A DNA stretch of 64,000 nt from Thalassotalea hakodatensis (GCF_030295995.1 NZ_AP027365.1:3442066-3506065), one strand, 5' to 3'. Shown: positions 1 through 9,771, counted from the stretch's first letter. Notes: a model not told the origin generated them from the sequence alone. Program-made: numbers and translations.

Positions 1-1205
1 ATACCGGTGTATTTTAAACCCCAGGTTTTTCCACCGCGTTCTAAAATATAATCGCCATACCATTCACCGGTAGTATCCGTATCTGGGTTATATAAATTCT
101 TAGTACTTTCTAAGTCAGAACTATTATCCCAGCCAGTAAACTCAACAATATGGTCATCGGTGATATACCAATCTAACTTCAAGGCGTAAAGCGTGTCGTT
201 CGCTTCGCGATCATAAATAGAACCACTAGTGGCATAATCAGAATCTCTTCTTTCTTGATTAATTAAGCCAAAGAAGAAAAGTTTATCTTTAATAATTGCA
301 CCACTCGCCCATAAATTAACGTTTGTCGAGCCAATGTTATCCTTCTTATTAACAATATAGTATTCTGAGCCAACAGCCTCAATGTCGTCGGGGTCAGTTC
401 GAAACACGTCCGGTTGAGTTTCCCGTAAACTAGCGGGTTCATAGAAGGCACTAGCTCCAAATTTAAATTCATTGCTACCAGATTTGGTTACCGCATTTAC
501 CACACCACCAGTAGAACGGCCAAATTCGGCTGAATATCCGCCCGTTTTTACTTCAAATGATTCATACATTTCAAATGGCAGTTCAGAACCGCCTAAACCA
601 TTACGGAAGTTCGTTGTATTAATACCATTAACGTAATACACGTTTTCACCAACAGATGAACCACCAAATGATGCTAAGTTACCAAAATCATCATCACCTG
701 AAATAGTTCCTGGTGCTAATAATGCAACAGAAGTGACATCACGCGCGACAGGCACTTTATTTAAATATTCAATATCTACTATCAGTTGAGATTCACTGGA
801 TGCCACATCAATTGCTGATACCGCAGCGCCAGATACAGTGATTTTTTCGATATCACCGCTTTCTAGCGTAAGGTTGACCGTTCTTGAGCCTGCTGCCGCA
901 ACGCGTAAATTATCTTGCTGTAACACTATAAAACCATCTTTTTTCGCTTCTAAACTATACGTTCCGGAAGGCAAAAGTGGAAAACGGTAGTTCCCCTGAC
1001 TATCAGTTGTGACGGTACGTGTAAGGCCTGTTGTTAAGTTTTTAATCGTTACCGTTACGTTCGATAAAACATTACCCGCTTGGTTTAATGATGTACCCCG
1101 AATACTGCCTTCATTTGCCATTGCTGGCATTGTCACTCCAAGTGACATCGCAACAGCTAATGCTGTAATAGAGCGATTAAACGACTTTGAAATAATATAT
1201 TTCAT
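1..1205 (-). CDS. TonB-dependent receptor, Oar-like, N-terminal part (cut by window start)
   Basis: Outer-membrane receptor for energy-dependent uptake; the substrate cannot be read from this fragment. Translation from the ATG at 1203-1205 gives a signal peptide (about residues 1-30, ending PAMA), then a carboxypeptidase-regulatory-like beta-sandwich (about 33-105, with the TTDSQGNYRFPLLPSGTY pattern), then a plug domain. The plug contains VYYVNGINTTNFRNG near residue 190 and GGYSAEFGRSTGGVVNAVTKSG near 222-243, which is typical of Oar-type receptors. The frame stays open to base 1, so most of the barrel lies outside the window. It is divergent from a LytTR two-component pair 357 bp away, which may regulate it (inference). 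Confidence 0.93.
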   Translation of the reverse strand, partial: MKYIISKSFNRSITALAVAMSLGVTMPAMANEGSIRGTSLNQAGNVLSNVTVTIKNLTTGLTRTVTTDSQGNYRFPLLPSGTYSLEAKKDGFIVLQQDNLRVAAAGSRTVNLTLESGDIEKITVSGAAVSAIDVASSESQLIVDIEYLNKVPVARDVTSVALLAPGTISGDDDFGNLASFGGSSVGENVYYVNGINTTNFRNGLGGSELPFEMYESFEVKTGGYSAEFGRSTGGVVNAVTKSGSNEFKFGASAFYEPASLRETQPDVFRTDPDDIEAVGSEYYIVNKKDNIGSTNVNLWASGAIIKDKLFFFGLINQERRDSDYATSGSIYDREANDTLYALKLDWYITDDHIVEFTGWDNSSDLESTKNLYNPDTDTTGEWYGDYILERGGKTWGLKYTG

Positions 1206-1562
1206 TTAGAACTCCCTTGACTGTTATTCTATTTTTATAAAAGCAGTACAAAACTGCCACACTCAAAGGTAACAACTGTGACTATCCTTAAGTGTAGAAA
1301 GGGATAAAAGCGTAAATCGGCGTGATAAAGTTTATTTATGTAACCTTAAATGGCTATCGACATTAAAAGTTCATCATTGTACTTTTTTGATTAACAATAG
1401 AAAAATAACGAGGTGTATAGCAATTCTCTATTACGAAACCTTCAATAAAAAAACACCTAACGTTGTTTTTGTCATCAATTATGTGTAATTCATACCAACA
1501 GAAGAGATATTATTTTTTTATCACATTATTATGTTAACAGATTAAGTAATTAGGTAGGCCTC
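1206..1562. other. Divergent intergenic region between the TonB receptor and the response regulator
   Basis: 357 bp with no gene. It must hold the promoters of both flanking genes. An inverted repeat AAAAGT-N10-ACTTTT (1365-1386) is the clearest structure and could be an operator, but no LytTR consensus direct repeat was convincing. A short AGG ribosome-binding signal precedes the ATG at 1563. Confidence 0.5.
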
Positions 1563-2276
1563 ATGATTAGTTGTATTGTTGTTGATGATGAAGAAATGGC
1601 GCTTGAGCGTTTAACCAGAGAGATTGAAAAACGTCCAGGTTGGCAAGTCCTTAGTCGTTGCAGCGAATATGAGGAAGCAAAACAAGCATTAATAGAGCAC
1701 GAACCTGATGTTTGTTTTATGGATATCAATATCATTGCTGGTAGCGGTATGGAGCTCGCAAAAGCATTATCTAGTCTTATTGCTACCCAATGGATATTTT
1801 CAACCGCTTACTCTGAATACGCAGTGGATGCATTCGATATTAATGCCTTTGGTTACCTTCTTAAACCCTATGAAAATGACAAATTAAAGCGATTAATGCA
1901 TAAGTTTGAAAATCACCTTAGTAGCGATACAAAACAAGACGTCCATTCAAGTAAATTGGCGATTAAGTCGATTGGAGAAGTAAAAATAGTCGATGTGAAC
2001 GACATTATATGGATTAAAGGCGCATCTAATTACCTCGAACTCTATTTTGCCGACCGCATGCTATTGCATCGAGAAACATTAACAAGCATTGAAAAAAAGC
2101 TCTCGAAAAAAAATTTTTTCCGAGTTCATCGCTCAGCTATCGTCAATATCGATTATATAAGTAAAGTAGACAGCGAGCTTGGTCGGTATTCCAGTTTGAT
2201 CATGAAGAATGGCGATGAAGTAAAAATTAGTAGTAACTTTAAACATGAATTATTTAAAGCACTAGGAATACACTAA
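1563..2276 (+). CDS. LytTR-family response regulator
   Basis: Two-component response regulator of the LytR/AlgR class. Residues 1-115 are a receiver with the acidic pair Asp8/Asp9, phospho-acceptor Asp54 (CFMDINI), Thr81 and Lys101 (YLLKP). Residues about 135-235 are a LytTR DNA-binding domain with the FFRVHRSAIVNIDYI signature. The stop codon overlaps the start of the downstream histidine kinase (TAATG), so the two are translationally coupled and form a cognate pair. The divergent TonB receptor is the nearest candidate target; this is an inference from position. The ATG start has an AGG motif a few bases upstream. Confidence 0.95.
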   Translation: MISCIVVDDEEMALERLTREIEKRPGWQVLSRCSEYEEAKQALIEHEPDVCFMDINIIAGSGMELAKALSSLIATQWIFSTAYSEYAVDAFDINAFGYLLKPYENDKLKRLMHKFENHLSSDTKQDVHSSKLAIKSIGEVKIVDVNDIIWIKGASNYLELYFADRMLLHRETLTSIEKKLSKKNFFRVHRSAIVNIDYISKVDSELGRYSSLIMKNGDEVKISSNFKHELFKALGIH

Positions 2277-3388
2277 TGACTTTAAATAACGTCGAATATT
2301 TATATCGTAATTATAGTAAAACTCAGCTGTATTGGATTTTTCAAGCGTGCGGTTGGTTTGTCTATTCAACCACTTTCATTTGGGACAACGTTTTTTTTAA
2401 TCATGAAGATTTTACCGCTACATTAGATACGGCAATTACTTTTACCTTGTTTGGCTTTACCGGTTTTTTACTTTCTCTGGTACTCAGAGCAATCTATCAA
2501 AAGTTAGAACAAAAAAATTTCTTTGCATTTCTAACAATCGCTTTTATTTCATGTAACGTGTTAGCATTACTTTGGACCGTTAGTAAAAAATTATATATTT
2601 GGTACTTTTTATATCCAGATGTGTACACGAAGTGGATTAATAATGACATCCCTTTTAGTGCAATTTTTCTCTATTACTCGAGCTCATTACTAGTATTCTT
2701 AGTTTGGTCTGCATTTTATAGTGGTGTCAATTTCCATATTAAATCCATTGAACAAAACAAACGGATATTGAAAATCCAAGCAGATCATGACAAAGCAAAA
2801 TTAGAACTACTTAGGTATCAACTCAATCCTCATTTTTTGTTTAATTCACTTAATGCAGCTTCCAACCTTGCAATGAGAGGGGACGGTGAAAAAACTAGTG
2901 ATATGTTGGCCAAACTAGCCACGTTTTTACGATTTTCTTTAGATAATTCACCAACCGATCGTGTTACTTTGCAACAAGATCTCAGTGTCATGGAAAAATA
3001 CTTAGAAATTGAAAGCATAAGGTTTGGCGATCGTTTAAAAGTCGTTTGGCAGGTTGATCCAAACAGCCTGCAAACTCTAGTACCAAACTTTTTAATTCAA
3101 CCGTTAATAGAAAATGTTATCAAACACGCATTAAACACCTCAAAAAGCCAATCGGTATTAACGATAACAGCACAGCTCAACAACAGTCATTTATACTTAT
3201 CGGTAAGTGACAATGGCCCATTAACCTCTTTAGATGCTATACACTCTAGTAAAGGCATAGGCCTATCCAACATAAAGCAACGTCTTGAATTATTTTACTG
3301 CCATGATTATCAACTCAATATGAACATTAATGAGCCTCATGGTTTAAACGTTGAAATAGTCATCCCTACAGACATAAAAAAACCATAG
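2276..3388 (+). CDS. LytS/YehU-type sensor histidine kinase
   Basis: Inner-membrane histidine kinase of the His_kinase (PF06580) class, partner of the preceding LytTR regulator. The first 155 residues contain about four hydrophobic segments and no large periplasmic domain, suggesting sensing within the membrane. A short coiled coil (about 155-180) leads to the phospho-acceptor motif LNPHFLFNSLN, with His186. The ATPase part shows the N-box PLIENVIKHA and the G-boxes SVSDNGP and GIGLSNIKQRL. Its ATG overlaps the regulator stop codon. The stop codon lies inside a hairpin that reads as a terminator for the opposite strand. Confidence 0.94.
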   Translation: MTLNNVEYLYRNYSKTQLYWIFQACGWFVYSTTFIWDNVFFNHEDFTATLDTAITFTLFGFTGFLLSLVLRAIYQKLEQKNFFAFLTIAFISCNVLALLWTVSKKLYIWYFLYPDVYTKWINNDIPFSAIFLYYSSSLLVFLVWSAFYSGVNFHIKSIEQNKRILKIQADHDKAKLELLRYQLNPHFLFNSLNAASNLAMRGDGEKTSDMLAKLATFLRFSLDNSPTDRVTLQQDLSVMEKYLEIESIRFGDRLKVVWQVDPNSLQTLVPNFLIQPLIENVIKHALNTSKSQSVLTITAQLNNSHLYLSVSDNGPLTSLDAIHSSKGIGLSNIKQRLELFYCHDYQLNMNINEPHGLNVEIVIPTDIKKP

Positions 3389-3412
3389 AAGCTAGTTCCT
3401 AACTTCTATGGT
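3376..3412 (-). terminator. Rho-independent terminator, minus strand, overlapping the kinase stop codon
   Basis: A perfect 10-bp stem, ACCATAGAAG (3382-3391) with CTTCTATGGT (3403-3412), has an 11-base loop. Six A's at 3376-3381 become a U-tract for minus-strand transcripts, so it would end transcription of the hydrolase gene whose stop is at 3655. The stop codon of the convergent kinase gene (3386-3388) lies in the stem. There is no T-tract for plus-strand transcripts. Confidence 0.75.
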
Positions 3413-3654
3413 CAAGTAATCATCTTCCAGGGAATGGATATGATTTCAGATACCATAACCTATCCTTTGTTGAACGCGTGTCTTTTGTGACGAATGTAAC
3501 AATCGCTTTTGTGAACGAATCAATATGAGCGTTACCTGTTACAATAAGGTTTCATCAAAAGTTCTCACAGTAATTACTACTAAGCTAACAGCCTATCTGA
3601 CAGTTACCTAATATTGTTCGAGAATCAAACAATCAAATATCAGCCCTATTAGCC

Positions 3655-5481
3655 TCATTCTTTCACATTTACATCGCCTATTCTGCCAGAGTTTAACCCT
3701 CTGGTTTTTAACGAAGCAACTGTACCGTCTTCATTAAATTGAAATAATATTTGCATATTAGATTGGCCGTCGTCACTTTCGATTAAGAAAAGATTGTTTT
3801 CATATGGCCACAGTTTAAGCGGCTTATCCCAATAATTTGAAAACAAAAATAAACTGCCATTTTCTCGATAGATTTTTCGAAAACGCTGTTCATCAACAAT
3901 ATACTTTCCAATGTATTTATCAAGTTCTTCATCCGGTATGAATCGTTGTTTATAAACCAAGTAATCAATACCCAATGCCGTTAACGCATCGATACTCGCC
4001 TGGTGAGTTGGATGGTCTTTCAATGCTGATTGATAGTGTGTTACTGCTTGTTTTTTCATACCTTTTTGTAGCATCAAGTCTGCTAACATGACGTGAGTCT
4101 GATACCAATGAGGAAAGGCTTCAAGTGATAATTCAAGTGTTGAAATCGCTTCATCAACACGCCCACGTTGTACTAACTCCCGTGCGGTAGTATTGAGATT
4201 ACGCCAACTTAAACGCCCAATATAATCAGGCATATAGCTTTTGATATCCTGCAGGATAGGCCTGACATATTGGTAGCCCTTCTTTATGATCAAACCCGTA
4301 ATAGATTCCGGCAACAACGGCTGCTTGTTAGCTTTTACCTGTTCAAAACTATGCTTAATAGCCTGTTGTTCATGCGCAACTACATCTCCCTTACCTAAAA
4401 GCGAAAAATCTAAAAACTCCAAGACGTAACGACTCATATCAGCGTAAAAATCAATAATCGCTTTCTTATCGTCAGCTGAGAATTGATCAAACTGCATTCT
4501 TAACAGTAGTTGCTCTGAAGAAAAGTAATAATGAGTATTATGATCATAGCGTATCAGCCACTTATCAGCGAAAATGACTTGTTGATAAAAATCGGCAGGG
4601 TTTATCGATGGTTGATGCATGTTTTTACTGATCATTAACAGTTTAGCAGTAAGCTCAGACGGCTGGTAATATGAAGTGGTTTGCACATCTTCCAACCATC
4701 CTTGAGACATTATTGAGCTATCTAAAGAGACAACCGCATCAACGTCTTTATTTTTGTTAGCAAATATGAGATTTGACAGCCCACCTAAACTATAGCCAAT
4801 TACCGCGACTTTTTTATTACGCGTAAATCGTTGAGAAAACTCCCACAGATAAGCTAAATCTAACGCTTGTACTTGTGCAGCATTCACTAACTGTTGCTGT
4901 AAACGCGTGAATTCACCTTTTGCAGCAACAGAAACAACAATATAACCATGACTTGCCAAGTATTCACACAACAAAGCATTATCATGCACTGATGAATTCA
5001 TTGGAGGTGCATACAACACCACAGGAAAGTTATCTCCCGCAACTTCTATATTAAAATAACTTCTAGTGAGTTGTTGCCAAAACTTGATATATCCAGCCTT
5101 TGCTCTGTCAGGTAATGAGTTCAACAGGCTATTAATGTGTTGCTCTCGTTCACCTTTAGCTTGCCTAGCAAAGTCCACTTCTGAGGAAGTAAAAGCAGTG
5201 AAGTCTCGATATTTTAGCGGCTTTTTATCAGCAATACTTTTCCCTGGATACCACATCGCCACTTGCATTGGTCGACCAATGGGAGAAAAAGTTTCTTCGC
5301 CAAAATAGTCATATTTGGGTGCAAAAGAGCGACGTTTATCATATTCATGAAACAGCTTAAACCCTACTTTATATTGACCAAGTGGCAACGCCTGGTGAAA
5401 TGAGGCAATTGAAATTTGGCTATAAAACAAAGCTATTGAAACAATTATTAACGGAAGAAACTTTTTATTATTCTGCATCAC
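3655..5481 (-). CDS. Exported alpha/beta-hydrolase with TPR and C-terminal beta domain
   Basis: 608-residue exported protein with an N-terminal signal peptide (about residues 1-26, ending ISIAS). Residues about 40-380 are an alpha/beta-hydrolase domain resembling PAF-acetylhydrolase or dienelactone-hydrolase relatives, with an oxyanion region VVLYAPPMNSS and nucleophile elbow GYSLGG (Ser231). Residues about 430-510 carry two TPR-like helix pairs. The last 90 residues resemble the small beta domain found at the end of many secreted beta-lactamase-fold and hydrolase proteins. Substrate unknown. It is the distal member of a run of four exported hydrolase-like genes on the minus strand, separated by 80-220 bp gaps, so each may have its own promoter. 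Confidence 0.82.
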   Translation of the reverse strand: MMQNNKKFLPLIIVSIALFYSQISIASFHQALPLGQYKVGFKLFHEYDKRRSFAPKYDYFGEETFSPIGRPMQVAMWYPGKSIADKKPLKYRDFTAFTSSEVDFARQAKGEREQHINSLLNSLPDRAKAGYIKFWQQLTRSYFNIEVAGDNFPVVLYAPPMNSSVHDNALLCEYLASHGYIVVSVAAKGEFTRLQQQLVNAAQVQALDLAYLWEFSQRFTRNKKVAVIGYSLGGLSNLIFANKNKDVDAVVSLDSSIMSQGWLEDVQTTSYYQPSELTAKLLMISKNMHQPSINPADFYQQVIFADKWLIRYDHNTHYYFSSEQLLLRMQFDQFSADDKKAIIDFYADMSRYVLEFLDFSLLGKGDVVAHEQQAIKHSFEQVKANKQPLLPESITGLIIKKGYQYVRPILQDIKSYMPDYIGRLSWRNLNTTARELVQRGRVDEAISTLELSLEAFPHWYQTHVMLADLMLQKGMKKQAVTHYQSALKDHPTHQASIDALTALGIDYLVYKQRFIPDEELDKYIGKYIVDEQRFRKIYRENGSLFLFSNYWDKPLKLWPYENNLFLIESDDGQSNMQILFQFNEDGTVASLKTRGLNSGRIGDVNVKE

Positions 5482-5562
5482 GGTGTCTGTGTATTTTTGT
5501 TCTCTATGTAATAGTCGCTGCCGATTGAAATAAAGTTCACTTGCAGAGTACTTTTGGTCACT

Positions 5563-6615
5563 TTATTGGTTGGTCAATGGACTTCCTCTTACAATCAAAC
5601 TTCGTCTATTTAACTCGGCTACATAATCTTTTGAGTTTTTATACAGCTCATCTTCTCTAACAAAGTTAATATGAGCTTTGTTTCCCCAATAGATAATAAA
5701 GTCGGCAGTGTCTTTAAGCTTAGCTTCTCTAAACCCATTAAACGAAGAACCATCTCTGTTTTTTAAAGACGAAAATTGGTTAGCGGGAAGCTGGCCTATT
5801 GGTGACGCTTGCAGATCAACTATGGCTGGAAAAGCCCTGTTTTCCGTATACTGTTTTGCAAGTTTTGTTTTAGCAATTGAGCGGATGACATAAACCGACT
5901 CTGGGTACTTTTGCATCAACCGTGATGTAACACTGAGTTCCGCAATATCAAAGCCGTACTCACTTTTACGAACAATATTTTTCTTTGTCGTATGCAGGCC
6001 ACCAGCAAGAAATAACACTTTCTTTCCTTGATCATAACCATATTTTTCAATCATTTTTGCCATATGAGCGGAACGTTCGTAAAATGGTTTCAATTGATTT
6101 TTGTTTTGAATTCGGCTCCAATCAACAGGAGTATCTCCTAATACAATGCGGTATTGATGTGACTTTGACTGTTGATTAATGTCTCTGATTTTCTTAAAAA
6201 ATGCCAGATAAACTGGTGATTCCCAAAGTCTATTCGGTGAGATAATTGTATTTCTCAAAGCCTCGTAAACTGGAGTTATATCATTTGACTCGCCAGATAA
6301 ATAACGATCAACCTGCTTTTGATATCGTTGGTTACCAAATTCAACGACAATTACTCGTACTGAATTCATCACTATTGGAGATGCTAATGATTTTAATAGG
6401 AGCTGATGCAACTCTTGATGCCTATGATTTTCACCAATGGCTACAACCCAGTGCGATTTAAACCCTGACACAATCGACTGAGTTAAAAGCTGTGATGGTT
6501 CTTTGGCGTGGGTTCTTTGTACGTTAGAACAGATAAAGATCACACAAATCAAAACGCCTATACAATATCGATTCATATTTTTTCGCCTTGAACTAAATAG
6601 CTGTATTGAGAACAT
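5563..6615 (-). CDS. Exported Tiki/ChaN/EreA-superfamily protein
   Basis: 350-residue exported protein. The pattern VVAIGENHRHQELHQLLL, followed by VIVVEFGNQRYQ, a middle VLGDTPVDW and a late FLAGGLHTTKK, fits the Tiki/ChaN/erythromycin-esterase superfamily, where GExH and later Glu/His residues line a metal or active site. Substrate unknown; haem handling, peptide cleavage and esterase activity are all known in this superfamily. Two starts are possible. The ATG at 6615 has a strong GAGGAG ribosome-binding site nine bases upstream and gives a long n-region. The internal ATG at 6576 gives a textbook signal peptide (MNRYCIGVLICVIFICS) but only a weak AAGG site. I prefer 6615. Confidence 0.7.
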   Translation of the reverse strand: MFSIQLFSSRRKNMNRYCIGVLICVIFICSNVQRTHAKEPSQLLTQSIVSGFKSHWVVAIGENHRHQELHQLLLKSLASPIVMNSVRVIVVEFGNQRYQKQVDRYLSGESNDITPVYEALRNTIISPNRLWESPVYLAFFKKIRDINQQSKSHQYRIVLGDTPVDWSRIQNKNQLKPFYERSAHMAKMIEKYGYDQGKKVLFLAGGLHTTKKNIVRKSEYGFDIAELSVTSRLMQKYPESVYVIRSIAKTKLAKQYTENRAFPAIVDLQASPIGQLPANQFSSLKNRDGSSFNGFREAKLKDTADFIIYWGNKAHINFVREDELYKNSKDYVAELNRRSLIVRGSPLTNQ

Positions 6616-6831
6616 TTAAAATAGCTCCTCACGAAGAAAACGGTAGTAAGTTGATAAAGTATTCTCCATGCTAACCTATCACATTAACCGCTTCATTGTG
6701 ACATGTGGTACTAACGCCTCATTTATAGGTGTGAAAGTCACATACCGCGTGACAATTTCAAGCGTAACATTTCAATGTATGATTTTATGTTTGCAAAAGC
6801 TCGTCTGTCTCTATTTATCCATTACTTCAGA

Positions 6832-8169
6832 TTAGTGTAAATATTGCGTTCTTATTTTTTTCGCTTCTTTAGGCTTGTTATTTGCCGTTAATGCCTCAGC
6901 ATAACTATCCCAACCATTTTTATAGTCAGGATAGACTTGCGTTAAAAAAGAAAACAATGCTTCGGCTTCCGCCAGCCGACCATGGGTCAGATATAAATAA
7001 CCACTTTGATTCAATTGTACTGCACTTGGCAGATCCCACCGTTGAGCACTTTGTGCTGCACGAAACACTGCTAATGCATTGCTCATCTCTTTAGAGATGA
7101 CTTGTTGTGTGAATTGTTTAAGTAAATTTTCATAAGGCAACGGCTCATCCATACCTAAAACTGCATTAGCAAGCTGATTATACAAAGCACTAACATAAGC
7201 GGGTTTTTCATTAGACAATATAACGACAATGAGCTCATGATTTAGATACGTCGAAACATTCGCAACAAATCCTTCATTAGAGCCACCATGGGTTATCGCT
7301 CGTCCATTAGCCCCTTTGTTACTCGGCCAGTTATATGAGTATTTAAATAAACCATGATTGTGCTCTATCATTTGCGCAAAACTTTTCTTTGACACTATTT
7401 CGCCCTTGATTAACGCTCGTTGCCACTGGTATAAATCAAAAACCGATGAATACATAGCACCATGGCCAATTGCATAGTTTTGCGGTGCAGACGGCAATAT
7501 TACTAATTGGTCATTAAGCCGGTTGGTACCTTGCACTAACGACCTTAAATTTTGCCTTGAAATAACACCGGTATCAGATAAGGCTAAAGGCTTTGTAATT
7601 TTACTTTCAAGCACCTGAGCAAAGGGTTTCTGAGCCACCGCTTCAATAACAAGTGAAAGAAGTGCAAATCCAGCATTGGAATAACGTTTTGTTTTAGTTT
7701 GCGAGACAGATATATGCTTTAGTCGCTTTAACCTTTGTAAACTTGTCAAATCACGCGTTATATCTCGTTCAGCTAACGTTACAAAATCTCTTGGCAATCC
7801 ACTTCTATGCTCTAGCAACTCTTGTATTGTTACGCTACCAACGGGATAATCTGAAAACTCTTTGATGTAACCACTGATCGGTTGGTTGAAATCAACAAGT
7901 CGCTTCTCTTTCAAAAGATACATTAGCGCTGTTGTAAATTGTTTTGCTATAGAGCCAATTTCAAACCTTGCCGACTGAGGTAATTTGGCGGAACTTACAA
8001 ATGCAACAACTTGCTGATCAATTGCCACTAAGACATTTCCTTGAAACATGTCCTGTTCTATATAAGCATTGGTAATTTTTGTCAGTTTATCGTGCAGTTC
8101 ACTAGCTTTACTGGGTGAAACACTGCCAATAAGAAACAAAAACAAAAAATAGTATTTCATTAAGCTCAT
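6832..8169 (-). CDS. Exported beta-lactamase-fold serine hydrolase with TPR tail
   Basis: 445-residue exported member of the class C beta-lactamase/penicillin-binding-protein-like (PF00144) superfamily. A signal peptide covers about residues 1-22. The catalytic motifs are SIAK (Ser73, Lys76), YSN (Tyr163-Asn165) and HGGS near residue 290, taking the place of KTG. The C-terminal 90 residues form TPR-like helices (YLTHGRLAEAEALFSFL). Such proteins include esterases, D-aminopeptidases and peptidases; true beta-lactamase activity is not implied. The ATG at 8169 has an AAGGAAA site five bases upstream. A second, unrelated-length member follows upstream at 8341-9771. Confidence 0.85.
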   Translation of the reverse strand: MSLMKYYFLFLFLIGSVSPSKASELHDKLTKITNAYIEQDMFQGNVLVAIDQQVVAFVSSAKLPQSARFEIGSIAKQFTTALMYLLKEKRLVDFNQPISGYIKEFSDYPVGSVTIQELLEHRSGLPRDFVTLAERDITRDLTSLQRLKRLKHISVSQTKTKRYSNAGFALLSLVIEAVAQKPFAQVLESKITKPLALSDTGVISRQNLRSLVQGTNRLNDQLVILPSAPQNYAIGHGAMYSSVFDLYQWQRALIKGEIVSKKSFAQMIEHNHGLFKYSYNWPSNKGANGRAITHGGSNEGFVANVSTYLNHELIVVILSNEKPAYVSALYNQLANAVLGMDEPLPYENLLKQFTQQVISKEMSNALAVFRAAQSAQRWDLPSAVQLNQSGYLYLTHGRLAEAEALFSFLTQVYPDYKNGWDSYAEALTANNKPKEAKKIRTQYLH

Positions 8170-8340
8170 TACTTTCCTTTTGTTATTTTTATATTATTTA
8201 GTAACTAAAGTTTCGTGAAAGGTTTAACGATGACTAAACTTAATGATTCATTTCGCAACAGGAATAAACCAGAACTTAGTTTAAACAAAGTTTTTTATAC
8301 CTTTGAGTTGAGGCTAAATAAAGTGCGCTATATCGATATA

Positions 8341-9771
8341 TCAGTTATTGTTACGACTCTGTAACCCAGTCAACTCAATTCTATTCTTACTACCAATGTT
8401 GCCACCCCAAGTTTGCTGCTCCTTTGAAAGAAAGACCAAGCCTATTGAAGTGACTAAAAGCATGCCATCAGGTACTCGATATACGGGCCATTTATTAGCG
8501 TTCTGAGCGCTTTTTCTACTATTAACATGGTTATATTTATTTAACCAATTTGAAAGTAACCCAGAATTATCTTCAAAAACGCACTTTGATCCTGTACAGG
8601 ATATTTCGCCATTCATTTCTTTGCCATTAAACGTCCCTTTCAACTGCTGTTTTTCAAAAGGTTCAACACCTGATTTAAGGTAAGTGTTCGCACGAATAAG
8701 CTTAGCTAAAGCAAAGCCATTAGTTTCCATTTGAGAAACCCAGCTAGTGTTTGATAAAAAAGCGAGTGTTAGGTTTTGTTCGGGATATACAACTAAAAAA
8801 GAACGCGCTCCGAGTGTAACTCCTGCATGGTGATAGACTGTATGTCCATCAAAATCTTTTCCAACTCGCCATCCAAAACCGACATTATACATCTTATTTT
8901 TAGGTGAAACGTCGTGATAGTTTGGCTGAAACATAAGTGACTTTATTTCATCAGAAAAATAGTTACCATTAACAATTCTATCGGCCAACAGTGCTAAGTC
9001 TGTTGCTGTTGATGAAAGCCCTCCCCCAAGCGCAGTATACGTTTTATCATCAAAAGGTGTCGATGCAGGTTTTCCGCGTGTTAAAGTAAACAAATTTGAA
9101 CGGTGCGGATCTCGTTTTGTTATATCTTCAACTATTGGTGTTACCCGACCAGACACTCGATTTATAAAGCCCTCAATACCATCAACTAAAGTAGTTCCGG
9201 TTACTTTTTCAAAAACAGCACCTAAAATTGTGTAACCAAAACTCGAATAATGGTACTGACTGCCTGGATCAAACAGCAGATCTCTATTTTTTAATACCGC
9301 TAAACTTTCAGTCGCTGAAATATAATGTGTTTCCCAACAACAAGCATCTACCGCCTGGTAATGTGGTATGCCAGAGGTGTGTCTCATCAATTGCTCAATC
9401 GTTATTTTATGATATTTTTCAGGCAATTGAGGCAAGAGTGTTTTTAATGAGTCGGATTTTTTTATTAATTGTTGTTGTATTAAATCAGCAAACAAAGACG
9501 CTGCAACTAATTTTGAAACGCTTGCCAGTCGAAATCTTGTATTTGAATTTACAGGTCGTGATAACGCCTTATCCCAATACCCCGAATTAACGGAATAAAC
9601 TACTTCACTATCTTTAATTGCCGCCATAGAAAACCCAGCTACGCCAGATAATGTTCGCAATTGTTCAAGAGACAAACCAACTGTGTGCTCTATCTTGTTG
9701 ACAAAGCTAAAACTGGAACAAGAAAAACATACCGAAAATACCAAGACAAAAATAACAACAAACTTACTCAT
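8341..9771 (-). CDS. Exported beta-lactamase-fold serine hydrolase
   Basis: 476-residue exported serine hydrolase of the same PF00144 superfamily as its neighbour. A signal peptide (about residues 1-22) precedes the catalytic motifs SVSK (Ser84, Lys87), YSS (Tyr175-Ser177, the Tyr-x-Asn equivalent) and HHAG around residue 317. Unlike the neighbour it ends in a short beta-rich tail rather than TPRs. A good TAGGAG ribosome-binding site precedes the ATG. The promoter region, 52-86 bases upstream of the ATG, carries four phased TTAAC-type decamers, so it is a likely target of the adjacent CadC-like regulator (inference). Substrate unknown. Confidence 0.86.
   Translation of the reverse strand: MSKFVVIFVLVFSVCFSCSSFSFVNKIEHTVGLSLEQLRTLSGVAGFSMAAIKDSEVVYSVNSGYWDKALSRPVNSNTRFRLASVSKLVAASLFADLIQQQLIKKSDSLKTLLPQLPEKYHKITIEQLMRHTSGIPHYQAVDACCWETHYISATESLAVLKNRDLLFDPGSQYHYSSFGYTILGAVFEKVTGTTLVDGIEGFINRVSGRVTPIVEDITKRDPHRSNLFTLTRGKPASTPFDDKTYTALGGGLSSTATDLALLADRIVNGNYFSDEIKSLMFQPNYHDVSPKNKMYNVGFGWRVGKDFDGHTVYHHAGVTLGARSFLVVYPEQNLTLAFLSNTSWVSQMETNGFALAKLIRANTYLKSGVEPFEKQQLKGTFNGKEMNGEISCTGSKCVFEDNSGLLSNWLNKYNHVNSRKSAQNANKWPVYRVPDGMLLVTSIGLVFLSKEQQTWGGNIGSKNRIELTGLQSRNNN

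Noticed and set aside
5531-5560. Extra sigma-E promoter on the minus strand, TGAACTT near 5530
   Set aside because: The sequence 16 bp downstream reads GACTA and not TCnnA, and it lies just after a gene's end without a hairpin-terminated unit.
9228-9590. 120-codon plus-strand frame opposite a serine hydrolase gene
   Set aside because: Overlaps the catalytic region of the real gene and shows no family signature.
6832-9771. True beta-lactamases conferring antibiotic resistance
   Set aside because: The SxxK, YxN/YSS and HGG/HHAG patterns fit the wider serine-hydrolase superfamily, and the KTG box typical of class C enzymes is absent.
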